In this document: positions 34,757-44,355 of the stretch, in pieces
How the letters are laid out: every line of letters starts with the position of its first letter
How positions within the stretch are numbered: the stretch's first letter is position 1
DNA from: Vibrio taketomensis
GTDB taxonomy: Bacteria > Pseudomonadota > Gammaproteobacteria > Enterobacterales > Vibrionaceae
Reading direction: 5' to 3'
Assembly: GCF_009938165.1 (NCBI RefSeq)
Contig: NZ_AP019650.1
Coordinates: 744,001 to 808,000 of the forward strand
Length of the DNA: 64,000 nt
Position numbers and translations under genes: made by a program
The notes under the pieces: model-generated
Databases searched by the model: none
Told to the model about the DNA's origin: nothing
What the model saw: only the letters and a program-made list of their open reading frames with translations

Positions 34757-35998
34757 ATGGCACACGATGGTGGCAATCTGATCTTTCACGTCTTATCCGT
34801 GTTTTTTAACATGGTATGGCAAATTTTTTGGCCACTTGCCTTTGGCCTGATTCTATCTTCCTTTATCCGTCATCTATTACCGGTCGAAACTGTCGCTAAG
34901 CATTTAGGTAAAACAAACCTTAAAAGTTTGTCATACTCAACCGTGCTCGGCATGGTCTCTTCTTCTTGTTCTTATGCCGCTGCTTCTTTATCTCACACAT
35001 TACTTGGAAAAAAATCGACACTCGCTAACGCAGTTGCCTTTCTAGTGGCCAGTACCAACTTAATCATTGAAATGTTTATTGTATTGGTTGCTCTATTGGG
35101 CTGGACGTTTCTTTGGGGTGAAATTCTTGGTGGATTAATTTTAATTGTGGTGGTGGCTATTCTCTTCCAGCGCTTTTTCCCTAAAGATGTGGAACAAGAA
35201 CTGCGCCAAACTCTTGCGGCAGAGACGCCAAGTGGCAGTCACCAACACAGTGATTGTGGTATGGATATGTCCACAATGACACACCACGGCAGCGAGTGCG
35301 AGATGGATATGTCTACCATGAAGCATGAAGACAGTGACTGTAGCATGGATATGTCTCCTTCTTCTTCGCAAACGATGGATAACCACTCCAACTCACCGAT
35401 GATGGAGAAAATTACTAAATCGGCTGGTTTTTTCCAGATGGATCTGTCGATGATTGGCAAAGAAATTGTGATTGGGGTTGTGATTTCATCGCTACTGATT
35501 GCGTTAGTGCCGATGGAAGGGTGGCGAATGTTATTTATCAGTAATGATGCGCATCTTCCGGTCTGGCTTCATTCATTTTTAGATGTCGTTATTGGCATAT
35601 TTGTTGCCGTGATCGCCTATGTGTGCTCAGTCGGTAATTTGTTATTAGCAGCAGCGCTTTGGCATGGTGGGATCTCTTTCGGTGGCGTGATTGGTTTTAT
35701 TTTAGCCGACGTTTTAACCATCCCCATGACTCGTGTTTACCAAAAATATTATGGCAAACGCCCAGCTAAATGGATGGTTGGCTTGTTGTTTTGCGCCATA
35801 CTTATTACTGGCTTATTGGTGGATGCGATTTTCCATGGTCTTAATATCAACCTCACCGCAGAAGGAGTGCGTACAATTAACCAAAGTGGCTTCGGTTGGA
35901 ACTTTACCACGGTAATGAACCTGATCTTCATTCCATTGTCTGTTTGGTATTATCGTTTGGGCGTCAAAGCCAATTCAAATATGGATATGAAAATGTAA
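34757..35998 (+). CDS. Permease (ArsP_1/YraQ type) with metal-ligand-rich cytoplasmic loop
   Basis: 413 residues. I chose ATG 34757 because AAGGGGG lies just upstream; an upstream in-frame ATG at 34700 has no such site. Two blocks of hydrophobic segments (34.8-35.2 and 35.45-35.95 kb) match the predicted permease family PF03773, which includes organoarsenical exporters. First block: VSSSCSYAAASLSHTLLGKKS and FLVASTNLIIEMFIV; second block: GNLLLAAALWHGGISFGG. Between the blocks, residues about 160-215 form a loop with three near-copies of an S-(D/E)-C-x-M-D-M-S unit (DCGMDMSTM, ECEMDMSTM, DCSMDMSPS), plus extra His. The Cys/Met/His/Asp richness suggests copper or another soft metal as ligand or regulator. 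The true substrate is unknown. Confidence 0.8.
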   Translation: MAHDGGNLIFHVLSVFFNMVWQIFWPLAFGLILSSFIRHLLPVETVAKHLGKTNLKSLSYSTVLGMVSSSCSYAAASLSHTLLGKKSTLANAVAFLVASTNLIIEMFIVLVALLGWTFLWGEILGGLILIVVVAILFQRFFPKDVEQELRQTLAAETPSGSHQHSDCGMDMSTMTHHGSECEMDMSTMKHEDSDCSMDMSPSSSQTMDNHSNSPMMEKITKSAGFFQMDLSMIGKEIVIGVVISSLLIALVPMEGWRMLFISNDAHLPVWLHSFLDVVIGIFVAVIAYVCSVGNLLLAAALWHGGISFGGVIGFILADVLTIPMTRVYQKYYGKRPAKWMVGLLFCAILITGLLVDAIFHGLNINLTAEGVRTINQSGFGWNFTTVMNLIFIPLSVWYYRLGVKANSNMDMKM

Positions 35999-36015
35999 TC
36001 GCCACACTGTAATGA

Positions 36016-36033
36016 AACCAACTTCGGTTGGTT
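36016..36033 (+). terminator. UUCG-tetraloop hairpin after the permease gene
   Basis: 7-bp stem AACCAAC / GTTGGTT closing a TTCG loop, 18 bases past the stop. A very stable tetraloop but no T-run follows, so termination may be partial. Confidence 0.5.
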
Positions 36034-36059
36034 CATGTATTATCACATTGTTATTTTAG

Positions 36060-36087
36060 GGCTTCACCCACCCATAAAGGTGAAGCC
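36060..36087. terminator. Strong hairpin downstream of the permease gene
   Basis: 9-bp stem GGCTTCACC / GGTGAAGCC with a ten-base loop, extendable by TTA/TAA around one bulged G. No T-run, so the role (termination or 3'-end protection) is uncertain. Confidence 0.45.
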
Positions 36088-36512
36088 TAATTACCTATCA
36101 CATTCACTCCTTATCATCGACTCTGCTATCTCTTGTATGCATCGCACAATGCGAATCAACAATCCGAGAATTTACTATATTTCCTGCGACTATCTCACTG
36201 AGTGAGAAGAAATTTCTTATTTTTCCAGCCAAGGTCGAAAAATTGAGCAACCTCACTTAATTACTGCAATATTTTCATATAGCATTTTACAAATAGTTAC
36301 AAATAGCATGTATCTATGTCGTTGATATATAAACGTCCAATTGGTCAATTTATTAACAACATAGATAATTAGTATTGACTCAATCAATTGTAGATATAGC
36401 TCCCTAACCACTCCTTTCGCCCTTGCGTGAAATCAGTTCTTTCTGAGTGATAAACCTACCTCTGGCATCAATGCCACTCGATCGGGCCATACATACCAAC
36501 GCTGAATTGTCC

Positions 36513-36551
36513 GCCACTTAGCGCAAGTAGTGCGCTGTGTTTTTAGGTGGC
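36513..36551 (+). promoter_or_regulatory. Nested hairpin in the leader of the YidE-type gene
   Basis: Outer arms GCCAC / GTGGC enclose an inner GCGCA / TGCGC hairpin with a five-base loop, about 110 bases before the start codon. It could be an independent terminator-like or leader-control structure. No known riboswitch class was recognised. Confidence 0.35.
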
Positions 36552-36580
36552 TATTACATGGCAGAAAACACTCGTGACTT

Positions 36581-36594
36581 ATTGTGCTCACAAT
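36581..36594 (+). promoter_or_regulatory. 14-bp palindrome upstream of the YidE-type gene
   Basis: ATTGTG-CT-CACAAT, 69 bases before the start at 36663. A perfect dyad typical of a repressor operator; the cognate regulator is unknown. Confidence 0.35.
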
Positions 36595-36662
36595 GATCGA
36601 GCATGCAGAAACGTGCGCCTAATTCAGTGAAAAAGGATTTTTATTTAATCAGGAGAGTCACT

Positions 36663-38321
36663 ATGAGTGATATCGCGCTTTCCATCAGCATCTTAGCACT
36701 GGTTGCCGTGCTGGGATTGTGGATGGGTAATTGGCGTATTTGTGGAGTTGGTCTTGGTATTGGCGGAGTACTGTTTGGCGGTATTTTCGTTGGTCACTTT
36801 GCAGGAATATTGGGGATGACGCTTGATTCCCACACTCTGCATTTCATCCAAGAGTTTGGTTTGATCCTCTTTGTTTATACCATCGGTATTCAGGTCGGTC
36901 CTGGCTTTTTCGCTTCTTTGCGAAGTTCAGGTTTAAAGCTCAACGGCTTTGCTGCGCTCATCGTCTTACTGGGTTGCGTTGTTGTAATTGCTTTATACCA
37001 TTTATTCGATGTTCCCCTTCCGGTGATCTTAGGTGTCTACTCGGGGTCTGTGACTAACACACCTTCACTGGGTGCTGGGCAACAAATTCTTTCAGAACTT
37101 GGCGCGCAAGACGCAACGCTCGATCTTATGGGTATGGGCTACGCTGTCGCCTACCCGTTCGGCATATGTGGCATCTTGATCACAATGTGGATCATCCGCT
37201 TAGCGTTCAAGGTCGACATCAATAAAGAAGCGGATGCTTTTGAAACCAATAACGGCCACAACAAAGATGGTTTGTGTACCATTAATGTTGCCGTGAAAAA
37301 CGCCAACCTAAACGGTTTAAAACTGCAGGACGTTCCTGCTCTGACCGAAGGCGATATTGTTTGTTCTCGTCTCAAACGTGGTGACGACTTGTATGTTCCT
37401 AAACCTGACACTCACATCGAAATTGGAGATTTACTTCACTTAGTGGGCGAAAAGAGTGCGCTTAAAAAAGCACTACTGGTGATTGGTGAAGAGGTCGATG
37501 CCTCATTGTCGACCAGTGGTACTGACCTTAAAGTACAGCGCTTAGTGGTTACCAACGAAAAAGTGCTTGGTAAAAAAATCCGCGATTTGGATCTAAAAAA
37601 CAAGTATGACGTCGTTATTTCGCGCTTAAACCGTGCCGGTGTCGAACTGGTTCCAACCAGTCAAACAACTCTTCAGTTTGGTGACATCCTAAATTTAGTG
37701 GGTCGTCAAGAAGCCATTGATGCGGTAAGTGGTATTGTCGGCAATGCTCGTCAGAAATTACAACATGTACAAATGCTACCGGTGTTTTTAGGCATTGGTC
37801 TTGGCGTATTACTTGGCTCCATTCCGTTTTATATTCCGGGTTTCCCAGCAGCAATGAAGTTGGGCTTAGCCGGTGGCCCACTTATCGTAGCGTTAACCTT
37901 GGCACGAATTGGTAGCATAGGAAAACTCTATTGGTTTATGCCTCCAAGTGCCAACTTAGCACTGCGTGAAATTGGTATTGTACTGTTTTTGGCGGTCGTC
38001 GGACTAAAATCAGGTGGCGGTTTTGTTGATACCTTGGTCAATGGTGATGGACTTAGCTGGATGGTATACGGCGTTGCTATTACCTTTATTCCAATTGTAA
38101 TTGCTGGTGTGATTGCTCGAGCCGTCGGCGGTTTAAACTATCTAACGATTTGCGGCATGTTGGCTGGCTCGATGACCGATCCACCGGCTTTGGCATTCGC
38201 GAATGGCCTTCACAATACCAGTGGCGCGGCTGCACTATCGTATGCAACGGTCTACCCTTTGGTGATGTGTCTGAGGATCTTGTCACCCCAGATTTTGGCG
38301 ATACTGCTTTGGGTTTCTTGA
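36663..38321 (+). CDS. yidE: YidE-type AspT/YidE/YbjL family antiporter with two TrkA-C domains
   Basis: 552 residues. Start ATG 36663 follows AGGAGAG; an upstream in-frame start at 36603 lacks a site and is not in the family. The protein tracks Escherichia coli YidE almost end to end as I recall it: start [20 protein letters not shown], then [50 protein letters not shown] TrkA-C motifs ([10 protein letters not shown] and [10 protein letters not shown]), and the second AspT duplication with [20 protein letters not shown] and [17 protein letters not shown]. Two six-helix membrane halves flank two cytosolic TrkA-C (RCK-C) domains that probably bind a regulator ligand. Transported substrate unknown. 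It is a single-gene unit with a long leader and a strong terminator. Confidence 0.92.
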   Translation: MSDIALSISILALVAVLGLWMGNWRICGVGLGIGGVLFGGIFVGHFAGILGMTLDSHTLHFIQEFGLILFVYTIGIQVGPGFFASLRSSGLKLNGFAALIVLLGCVVVIALYHLFDVPLPVILGVYSGSVTNTPSLGAGQQILSELGAQDATLDLMGMGYAVAYPFGICGILITMWIIRLAFKVDINKEADAFETNNGHNKDGLCTINVAVKNANLNGLKLQDVPALTEGDIVCSRLKRGDDLYVPKPDTHIEIGDLLHLVGEKSALKKALLVIGEEVDASLSTSGTDLKVQRLVVTNEKVLGKKIRDLDLKNKYDVVISRLNRAGVELVPTSQTTLQFGDILNLVGRQEAIDAVSGIVGNARQKLQHVQMLPVFLGIGLGVLLGSIPFYIPGFPAAMKLGLAGGPLIVALTLARIGSIGKLYWFMPPSANLALREIGIVLFLAVVGLKSGGGFVDTLVNGDGLSWMVYGVAITFIPIVIAGVIARAVGGLNYLTICGMLAGSMTDPPALAFANGLHNTSGAAALSYATVYPLVMCLRILSPQILAILLWVS

Positions 38322-38380
38322 CCCGTGTAAACTTTAGCTATTGTTGAAATATCACAAACAGCCGTGATGTATCTATTCCC

Positions 38381-38405
38381 AAGCCTCAACGATAATGTTG
38401 AGGCT
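38381..38405 (+). terminator. Intrinsic terminator of the YidE-type gene
   Basis: 10-bp stem AAGCCTCAAC / GTTGAGGCTT with a six-base loop followed by TTTTATTT, about 60 bases past the stop. Confidence 0.85.
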
Positions 38406-38587
38406 TTTTATTTCATGTTATTACCTCTGCAATTCTGCAACTCTCATTTAGAAAACAGTACGCACTCTCACTCACATAAAGATCTATACTCATATTTGTA
38501 TTCAACTGACCATCGCTTAATTCGTGCCGTACTCGATTCAGTTCCACCAGCATGTATTTCATTCATTACAAACAGGTATTCACGGAT

Positions 38588-39568
38588 ATGAAGAAACAGA
38601 TCATTACCCTCGCCACGCTTTCGTCTCTTTCATTCTCTGCCTTAGCTATCGATTGTGATCCTAACTTGCTCCCTTCTTGGAAAAATGGAAGCAGTAAAAA
38701 TGCGATTGTAAACTTTGTTAAGCAAGCAACGAGCGAAGATACAGATGGATTTATACCCATAGAACAACGAATCGCGGTTTTTGATAACGACGGTACTCTC
38801 TGGTCCGAAAAGCCATTCTATTTTCAATTCGCTTTTGCTATCGATCAAATCAAACAGATGGCAAACGATCACCCGGAGTGGAAAGAACAAGCACCGTTCA
38901 AATTCGTACTTGAAAACAATATCGAAGGGTTAATGCAAGGTGGTGAAGAAGCCCTGCTGGAAATAATCACCGCGACACATAGCGATATGACAGTAGAAGA
39001 CTACCAAACCTCTGTTGCCAATTGGCTCAAAGCAGCGAAAGACCCAAGATTTAAGCAAGCCTACACTGACCTGACTTATCAACCAATGAAAGAGTTACTT
39101 TCATACCTACAAGCGCACGATTTCAAAACGTATATCGTCTCAGGGGGCGGAGTAGATTTTATGCGAGTATGGGCACCTAGTGTCTACAATATACCCAGTG
39201 AACAGATTATTGGTAGCGCGCTGAAATACCAATATCAATATAACGATGGAAACCCACGTGTCATGAAATTGCGTGAAATCCTCACTATTGATGACAAAGC
39301 CGGTAAAGTGGAGAACATTCAATATATTATTGGTAAAAAGCCTGTGCTCGCAATCGGCAATTCCGATGGAGACCAAGCCATGATGCAATGGGCCACGAGT
39401 CAACCCAATTCAATGGCGATGATTGTTCATCACACTGACGCCGAGCGTGAATGGCAGTATGATAGAAAATCCCACGTAGGGAAGCTCGATAAAGCACTAG
39501 ATGAGGCAAATCAACGTGATAACTGGCACTTGATTAACATGAAAACTGAATGGTGTGAAATTTATTAA
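38588..39568 (+). CDS. Exported HAD-superfamily phosphatase
   Basis: 326 residues from ATG 38588; a start at 38552 would spoil the signal peptide MKKQIITLATLSSLSFSALA (cleavage after ALA). HAD motif I is VFDNDGTLWSE, motif II IVSGGG (residues about 190), and motif III region IGNSDGDQAM with the Asp pair. The nucleophile motif D-N-D-G-T rather than D-x-D-x-T/V-type variants of acid phosphatases fits phosphoserine-phosphatase-like HAD hydrolases found in the periplasm. Substrate unknown, probably a phosphomonoester. It stands alone, convergent with the Bat operon, and shares a terminator hairpin with it. Frame intact. Confidence 0.8.
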   Translation: MKKQIITLATLSSLSFSALAIDCDPNLLPSWKNGSSKNAIVNFVKQATSEDTDGFIPIEQRIAVFDNDGTLWSEKPFYFQFAFAIDQIKQMANDHPEWKEQAPFKFVLENNIEGLMQGGEEALLEIITATHSDMTVEDYQTSVANWLKAAKDPRFKQAYTDLTYQPMKELLSYLQAHDFKTYIVSGGGVDFMRVWAPSVYNIPSEQIIGSALKYQYQYNDGNPRVMKLREILTIDDKAGKVENIQYIIGKKPVLAIGNSDGDQAMMQWATSQPNSMAMIVHHTDAEREWQYDRKSHVGKLDKALDEANQRDNWHLINMKTEWCEIY

Positions 39569-39577
39569 AGGCAATGG

Positions 39578-39600
39578 GACTCTCTCATTTTGAGGGAGTC
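39578..39600. terminator. Bidirectional terminator between HAD phosphatase and batD
   Basis: 10-bp stem GACTCTCTCA / TGAGGGAGTC (one G-T wobble) with a three-base loop. It overlaps the last codons and stop of batD at 39585, so the two convergent genes share it. Confidence 0.6.
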
Positions 39601-41030
39601 TTATCATCACCTTGGCTTTTAAATTGGGCCGGATTTTTGAGTTGAGGTAGAGATTCGGGAACCTTTAATCCCGCCAATCGAACCTTACGGTTCTTAGAGT
39701 ACTGTATTGCATTGCTTAATCGAGTAAAAATCGACGCATTTTCCTCCCCATCTAAAAAACGGCTGACATCATGATCACGCACTCTGTGTTCTGATTGAAC
39801 TTGACGATCGATGTGCCACTGGGCAATTTGCAAGTGCTTGGTCTCTCGCCGCAACTGACTATAGATAAACGCTCGCGCAGCGCCCCACTTCCCTTGCTTT
39901 ATCAACTTCCTCAATACTAGCCAATTGGGTTTAGGGTGACTGGTGTAATAACGTCTCGTCATTACTATACCGAGCGTTACGAATACCAACATCGCAAATA
40001 CGCTCAGAAATAGATGAGCGTAGGCTCTCAAAAATGACTTAAGCGTATGTCTCACATGATATTGCGCACCTTCTATTTCTATACGCTCCAATTGTTGCTT
40101 ATCAGTATTCCACCATTGCAATTCGAGATTGGGAAAGTTTACCTCTCCACCTTGCTGCAGAATGTAAACAACCTGCTCTTTGCGACTAGAACGATACTCA
40201 CCACGGGTCTGTGTATCTGTGAAGGTATTAGGCTGAGGATATGCTTGAAATTGCTCCGAATGCTCCAACTGCGTCATCACATCTGGCAATAAAATTGACA
40301 AACTGTTATCCGCAACAATCGTGATCGTACGTGTAATCGCATCACCAACCCTAAGGTGTCTTTCCTCGCTTGAATGGTTATCCGCAGCTTGATTTGATTG
40401 CAGCCATTGCTGAGTTACTGCCACTTGTGACGCTGCAAACCATGGTCGATCTTGTTTTATTTCTCCCGAGGGAAGTATTGTCTTAAAGCGAATCGGTTGA
40501 GTATAAAGGGTTGTAGTGACATTAGTGCCATCGGGTGCCGATACTTGCACATTGACCGCAATAGGTGGAATCACAAAATTTTTCGCCACTTGTGGGTACA
40601 AGGTAATTTCCCAGCGTTGTCGAGACCATGTCTTGCCACTATGACGCTCAGTATAGTTAGTGGCTAACTGATTACGTTGCTTGGCAATTAAATCGGGCAC
40701 CTCGACCGCCCCTATTCGCGTGCCTCCCGTAAACCAACGAGAGGTACCAACATCGACATACAAAATCACTTGTTGATAAACGCTAAATGTCGGCACGTCG
40801 TTTGATGAGTCATCAACCCATGCTCGCAAATCTACATTTACCTTGTTTTTTGCTGCTTGCGTCTCGGGCTGTGTTTGTGCTCTCTGCGCATAAATTGAGC
40901 CAGAGAAAATCAAGAGCATAATATAGCCCACTATAACCGCCCAACCAGAAAGTAAACGTTGCTGTTGCTTCAACCGAGGCCTTGTGTATTGAGTCTTTCT
41001 TTCTAACTTAAACCACCCGATGTTTTTCAT
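39585..41030 (-). CDS. batD: BatD-like membrane protein
   Basis: 481 residues. Start ATG 41030 is preceded by GAAGGAG and overlaps the end of batB/C by 23 bases. A signal-anchor (LLSGWAVIVGYIMLLIFSGSIYA) leads to a large periplasmic beta-rich region with repeated domains (VNVDLRAWVDDSSNDVPTFS; FVIPPIAVNVQVSAPDGTNV; VGDAITRTITIVADN). A membrane segment (LSVFAMLVFVTLGIVMTRRY) and a cytosolic helical tail follow. This is the BatD (aerotolerance) architecture. Bat proteins are thought to form an inner-membrane complex with VWA proteins and a MoxR ATPase for envelope stress or protein maturation. Last gene of a seven-gene operon. Confidence 0.85.
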   Translation of the reverse strand: MKNIGWFKLERKTQYTRPRLKQQQRLLSGWAVIVGYIMLLIFSGSIYAQRAQTQPETQAAKNKVNVDLRAWVDDSSNDVPTFSVYQQVILYVDVGTSRWFTGGTRIGAVEVPDLIAKQRNQLATNYTERHSGKTWSRQRWEITLYPQVAKNFVIPPIAVNVQVSAPDGTNVTTTLYTQPIRFKTILPSGEIKQDRPWFAASQVAVTQQWLQSNQAADNHSSEERHLRVGDAITRTITIVADNSLSILLPDVMTQLEHSEQFQAYPQPNTFTDTQTRGEYRSSRKEQVVYILQQGGEVNFPNLELQWWNTDKQQLERIEIEGAQYHVRHTLKSFLRAYAHLFLSVFAMLVFVTLGIVMTRRYYTSHPKPNWLVLRKLIKQGKWGAARAFIYSQLRRETKHLQIAQWHIDRQVQSEHRVRDHDVSRFLDGEENASIFTRLSNAIQYSKNRKVRLAGLKVPESLPQLKNPAQFKSQGDDKTPSK

Positions 41031-42756
41031 GGCGACTCCTTCGATCTCGTGTCTTGAGCTGAATTTGCATCGCGTAACTGAATTTGAAATTTGGTCCGTA
41101 AGAAATACTTAGGATCGATTCCACTCGCTTAAGCCATTTATCTGCGACCTCTGGGCTTGTCAAAATATCTTCAGCGGTTAGCGTTTGTTTTTGCATTAAT
41201 TCAGCTGACGTGTCTTCATCCGCGCCTTCCGCCGTTTGAGGTTTATCATCGTTAAGCTCTAGCGATTGTTCAGGGCTTTCAGACGTCCCTGCTTGCGCCT
41301 CACTTGTGCGGTTTATCTCCTCAACAATCCCACTTATCACTGTAAGATTGTGTTCAACCTCTGGTTTTAGTGCTTGATTAAGCTGCTTGTTATCCAAAAG
41401 ATTTTCGAGCATTTCTCGGGCTGCGACATACTCTCTTTGTCTTGCTAGTGCACTGGCGGCATAAAATGATCCCAGTTGTTGACGGTCGAGATTCTTGTCA
41501 TCGATCATTTGCAAAAATGCGCCATGCGCCAACTGGTATTCACCCGCGTAGTAATAGGCCGTACCCTTACGAAGGGGATCTTTGAAGTGCTTTGCCGCCT
41601 CTAAGTATTGATTTTGATTGAACAGTCTTTGGCCTTGTTGGTCTGGAGTTAACCACAAATTCCACCACCACTGACTGGTTTTATCCCATACCGAGAGTGT
41701 TTCGATATTTTCTTGTTGCTTTGCCTTTACGGATACCGTTTCTGCCCAAGCATCAACGGTCCATATTGTGCTCGAAAACAACACCCCAACCAATACAACA
41801 TGAGCAAAGCACCACTGTACCAACCAGCCTTTTCTAAACCACAACAACATCGCTAGAGCCATGGGTAATATCAAAAAATACCCCATATCTTGCCAAGGCA
41901 TCGACGAGTCTCCATTAAGCTGCATATTGCGTTCAATTAAGCTATTGAGCTCTGAGATATCGCTATCATCGACGCTCATTTCAACCATACGACCGGAAGT
42001 CGCTTTACTTAGTTGCAGCAGTGAATCAATATCCAACGGGTCATTGCTCACCACGTCTTTGTTTCCCGCAGCTAGGATTAGCAATTGATAGGGAGCTTGT
42101 GCGAAAAACTCTTTGTAGGTACGAATAGACGAGTCGGTAACACCATCAGTCACCAATAAAACCGTTGAACCTAACTGGCTTTGTAATAACGAATCGATAA
42201 GTGGAAGAGATTTTTCTACGACTTTCCCTTTAACTGGCATGATCTCTGGAGTAATCGCTGCTAAAAACGGATCAAATACCGAACTATCCTGCGTCATCGG
42301 CATCGCAACATGTGCGCTACCCGCATATACAATCAAGCCAGTTTTACCCCCTGTTCGCAGCTTCAAAAGATCTCTTACTTTTTGCTTTGCTCGTTCTAAA
42401 CGACTCGGCGCGACATCTTTTTGTAACATCGATTCACTGTTATCCAGCACCACTAACAGCTCTGCTTTGTCTTCACCAAAGGGAGACGACTGCCGCTGCC
42501 AAGTTGGCCCTGCGCATACCACAATCGCAAGTACAACGATCACGATTAATAACTTCAGCGGTAACTGTTTGCGCCATCCGCCCTGATTAATTGTCAGCGC
42601 TTTACGCAAATGCTCGGGCAAAACATCCTGCCATTGAGGCTGACGATCATCTCGCCAACGTAGCCAAAGCAATAACGCCATTGGCAGTAATAGCCATAGC
42701 CAATAAGGACGCAAAAAATGGAATTGGCTGACAAGCTGCAAACTATAATCAAGCAT
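41008..42756 (-). CDS. batB: BatB/BatC-type VWA and TPR membrane protein
   Basis: About 582 residues. ATG 42756 (or 42759) lies inside the end of batA with GGAGG just upstream, so I reject the longer frame from 42825. Two N-terminal membrane helices, then a von Willebrand A domain with an intact MIDAS motif (LVVLDNSESMLQKD, VLLVTDGVTD), a third membrane segment (YFLILPMALAMLLWF) and TPR-like repeats (QGQRLFNQNQYLEAAKHFKD; GTAYYYAGEYQLAHGAFLQM). A Glu/Gln-rich low-complexity stretch precedes the C-terminus. It corresponds to a BatB-BatC fusion. VWA domains bind partner proteins through a metal ion; here the partners are likely BatA, BatD and the MoxR ATPase. Confidence 0.87.
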   Translation of the reverse strand: MLDYSLQLVSQFHFLRPYWLWLLLPMALLLWLRWRDDRQPQWQDVLPEHLRKALTINQGGWRKQLPLKLLIVIVVLAIVVCAGPTWQRQSSPFGEDKAELLVVLDNSESMLQKDVAPSRLERAKQKVRDLLKLRTGGKTGLIVYAGSAHVAMPMTQDSSVFDPFLAAITPEIMPVKGKVVEKSLPLIDSLLQSQLGSTVLLVTDGVTDSSIRTYKEFFAQAPYQLLILAAGNKDVVSNDPLDIDSLLQLSKATSGRMVEMSVDDSDISELNSLIERNMQLNGDSSMPWQDMGYFLILPMALAMLLWFRKGWLVQWCFAHVVLVGVLFSSTIWTVDAWAETVSVKAKQQENIETLSVWDKTSQWWWNLWLTPDQQGQRLFNQNQYLEAAKHFKDPLRKGTAYYYAGEYQLAHGAFLQMIDDKNLDRQQLGSFYAASALARQREYVAAREMLENLLDNKQLNQALKPEVEHNLTVISGIVEEINRTSEAQAGTSESPEQSLELNDDKPQTAEGADEDTSAELMQKQTLTAEDILTSPEVADKWLKRVESILSISYGPNFKFSYAMQIQLKTRDRRSRHEKHRVV

Positions 42757-43834
42757 CATCGGCCTCCACGTTGAGTCGTCGTCGAGTTTGGAATCGACTA
42801 AACGTAGCGAAACTGAAAGCGACAAAATACATCACCACCACCATTGCAATAAGGTAGTAGTGCAGACTCTGCTTAGGTCGATACGATGTGCTCTCATAAA
42901 GTTGAGGCTCTAAGTCGTTAATGACCTGATAAGCTTGCTCTAACTCTTGTTGATTTAGCGCTTGAAATGCTTTCCCTCCCGTTTCTTCCGCCACGCGATC
43001 TATGGTCTCCATGTCGATGGCACTTTCACCCACCGTTTGTGGGTCACCCATAACAACTATGTGGATACGAACTGATTTCGCTTTGGCAACTTTGGCCGCA
43101 TCAATCGGCTCAACAAAACTTCCCGTATCATTGCCATCGGTAAGCACGATCGCTACCTGTTCTACTTGTGATGGTTCGGTTGCTTGTGCTCGATGGCTAT
43201 TGCTTTGATCGAAGACCTTTATTGCCAAACCAATCGCATCTCCAAGGTGAGTACTTTGCCCAGCCATCGCGACGTCGGTTTGATTCAGCAGTTCTAGCCA
43301 CACCTTTTGATCGGCAGTGAAAGGCGTTTGCACAAACGCAGCATCGCCGAACAAAATCAAACCGAGTCTATCGCCGACACGAGTAGCGGCGAAATCGGCT
43401 AACACGCCTTTTGCTGCGTCCAGTCGCGATATTTTCTCCCCCGTAGGAGCTGTGAAATCCTCTTCAGCCATAGAACCAGAGAGATCCACCAGCACCATCA
43501 CATCTCGCCCTAAACTCTCTCGCAGTTGCACTGGCCCTAAAATTGTCGGCTTTGCCAACGCGATGACGACTAGCCCCCAAGAAACCACTAATATTACGCG
43601 CTGCCACCAACTGGGCTGGAGCTCACTGGCTCCTTTTCTCGGCTCTTCATCCAGTGCCGATAGTAGTTGACGAAAAAATGGCACCTTTATCGCCACCTGT
43701 TTGGTGCGATATGCAGGGAATAAAAAGTAGATAACCAATGGCATCGGCAGCATAAAAAACCACCATGCTGCACCAAATTCTAAGCTGTGAAGCCATTGAA
43801 ACGAGAAAAACGAATTTATTGAAGCCAAATTCAT
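42749..43834 (-). CDS. batA: BatA-type VWA membrane protein
   Basis: 361 residues. A hydrophobic N-terminus (AAWWFFMLPMPLVIYFLFPAY) and a second helix (RVILVVSWGLVVIALAKP) precede a von Willebrand A domain. Its MIDAS is complete: VMVLVDLSGSMAEEDF (D-x-S-x-S), GLILFGDAAFVQTPFT and VAIVLTDGNDTGS. A C-terminal membrane segment (YYLIAMVVVMYFVAFSFATF) follows. The start overlaps the stop of the DUF4381 gene by four bases (ATGA), and the end overlaps batB, so the genes are translationally coupled. Confidence 0.88.
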   Translation of the reverse strand: MNLASINSFFSFQWLHSLEFGAAWWFFMLPMPLVIYFLFPAYRTKQVAIKVPFFRQLLSALDEEPRKGASELQPSWWQRVILVVSWGLVVIALAKPTILGPVQLRESLGRDVMVLVDLSGSMAEEDFTAPTGEKISRLDAAKGVLADFAATRVGDRLGLILFGDAAFVQTPFTADQKVWLELLNQTDVAMAGQSTHLGDAIGLAIKVFDQSNSHRAQATEPSQVEQVAIVLTDGNDTGSFVEPIDAAKVAKAKSVRIHIVVMGDPQTVGESAIDMETIDRVAEETGGKAFQALNQQELEQAYQVINDLEPQLYESTSYRPKQSLHYYLIAMVVVMYFVAFSFATFSRFQTRRRLNVEADDA

Positions 43835-44355
43835 TGGTATTCCTCGCTTCTATTAGCCTGACTATTCGATACATCCATGTGATGCCATTCAACCCAGCGT
43901 TTAGCTTGCTCAATCAACGCCTGTCTTTGCTGGGAATTTAGCCCGCGATTTGGGTTAATTAAACTCTCCATCCAAGAATCGCTGAGGGCGGTATCGAAGG
44001 CACGATCATTTGAAATTCGGGAGTTTATAGCGGATATAAAACCCTGGCCAAAGCAAGCGCGATTGGCACTATCTAGATAGACCAGTACGACTTTTAGGAT
44101 GGTAAACAGCTGTAATGGCATTGAAGCATCTGTAATATTCAGCTTCTCAATTGCATCAATAGCTTCGTTTCGATATCGATTTTTCCACCATCTCTTTGCT
44201 CGCCTGACACACCAGTAGAGCGCCAACGCCAACATAACCAGAGCAAGCACTTTCCAGCCAACTGTCTGGGGCCACCAATTGACACTTTCTGGCACCGGCA
44301 CATCATGTAAATCACGCAGAATGTAAGTACTGGGTGGTTGATGTTCGCCTGACAT
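43831..44355 (-). CDS. DUF4381 family membrane protein
   Basis: 174 residues. LRDLHDVPVPESVNWWPQTVGW is the family signature, followed by one membrane helix (KVLALVMLALALYWCVRRA) and a cytosolic helical domain. DUF4381 proteins occur next to DUF58 and VWA genes in MoxR operons; their role is unknown. The start codon shares one base with the DUF58 stop (TAATG), with GGAGGG upstream. Confidence 0.85.
   Translation of the reverse strand: MSGEHQPPSTYILRDLHDVPVPESVNWWPQTVGWKVLALVMLALALYWCVRRAKRWWKNRYRNEAIDAIEKLNITDASMPLQLFTILKVVLVYLDSANRACFGQGFISAINSRISNDRAFDTALSDSWMESLINPNRGLNSQQRQALIEQAKRWVEWHHMDVSNSQANRSEEYQ

Larger units (their letters stand above)
35999..36662. other. 664-bp intergenic region with several structured elements
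   Basis: No supported gene. It contains two hairpins just after the permease stop, an AT-rich stretch (36.2-36.4 kb), a 14-bp palindrome and a nested hairpin in the leader of the YidE-type gene; these are listed separately. Confidence 0.5.

Noticed and set aside
35141..35460. Minus-strand frames rich in His/Arg opposite the metal-loop of the permease
   Set aside because: Antisense of the repeated MDMS motif; no independent coding signal.
38350..38370. ATCAC-N8-GTGAT dyad as a CRP site
   Set aside because: Lies downstream of the YidE-type gene next to its terminator, with the wrong spacing for CRP.
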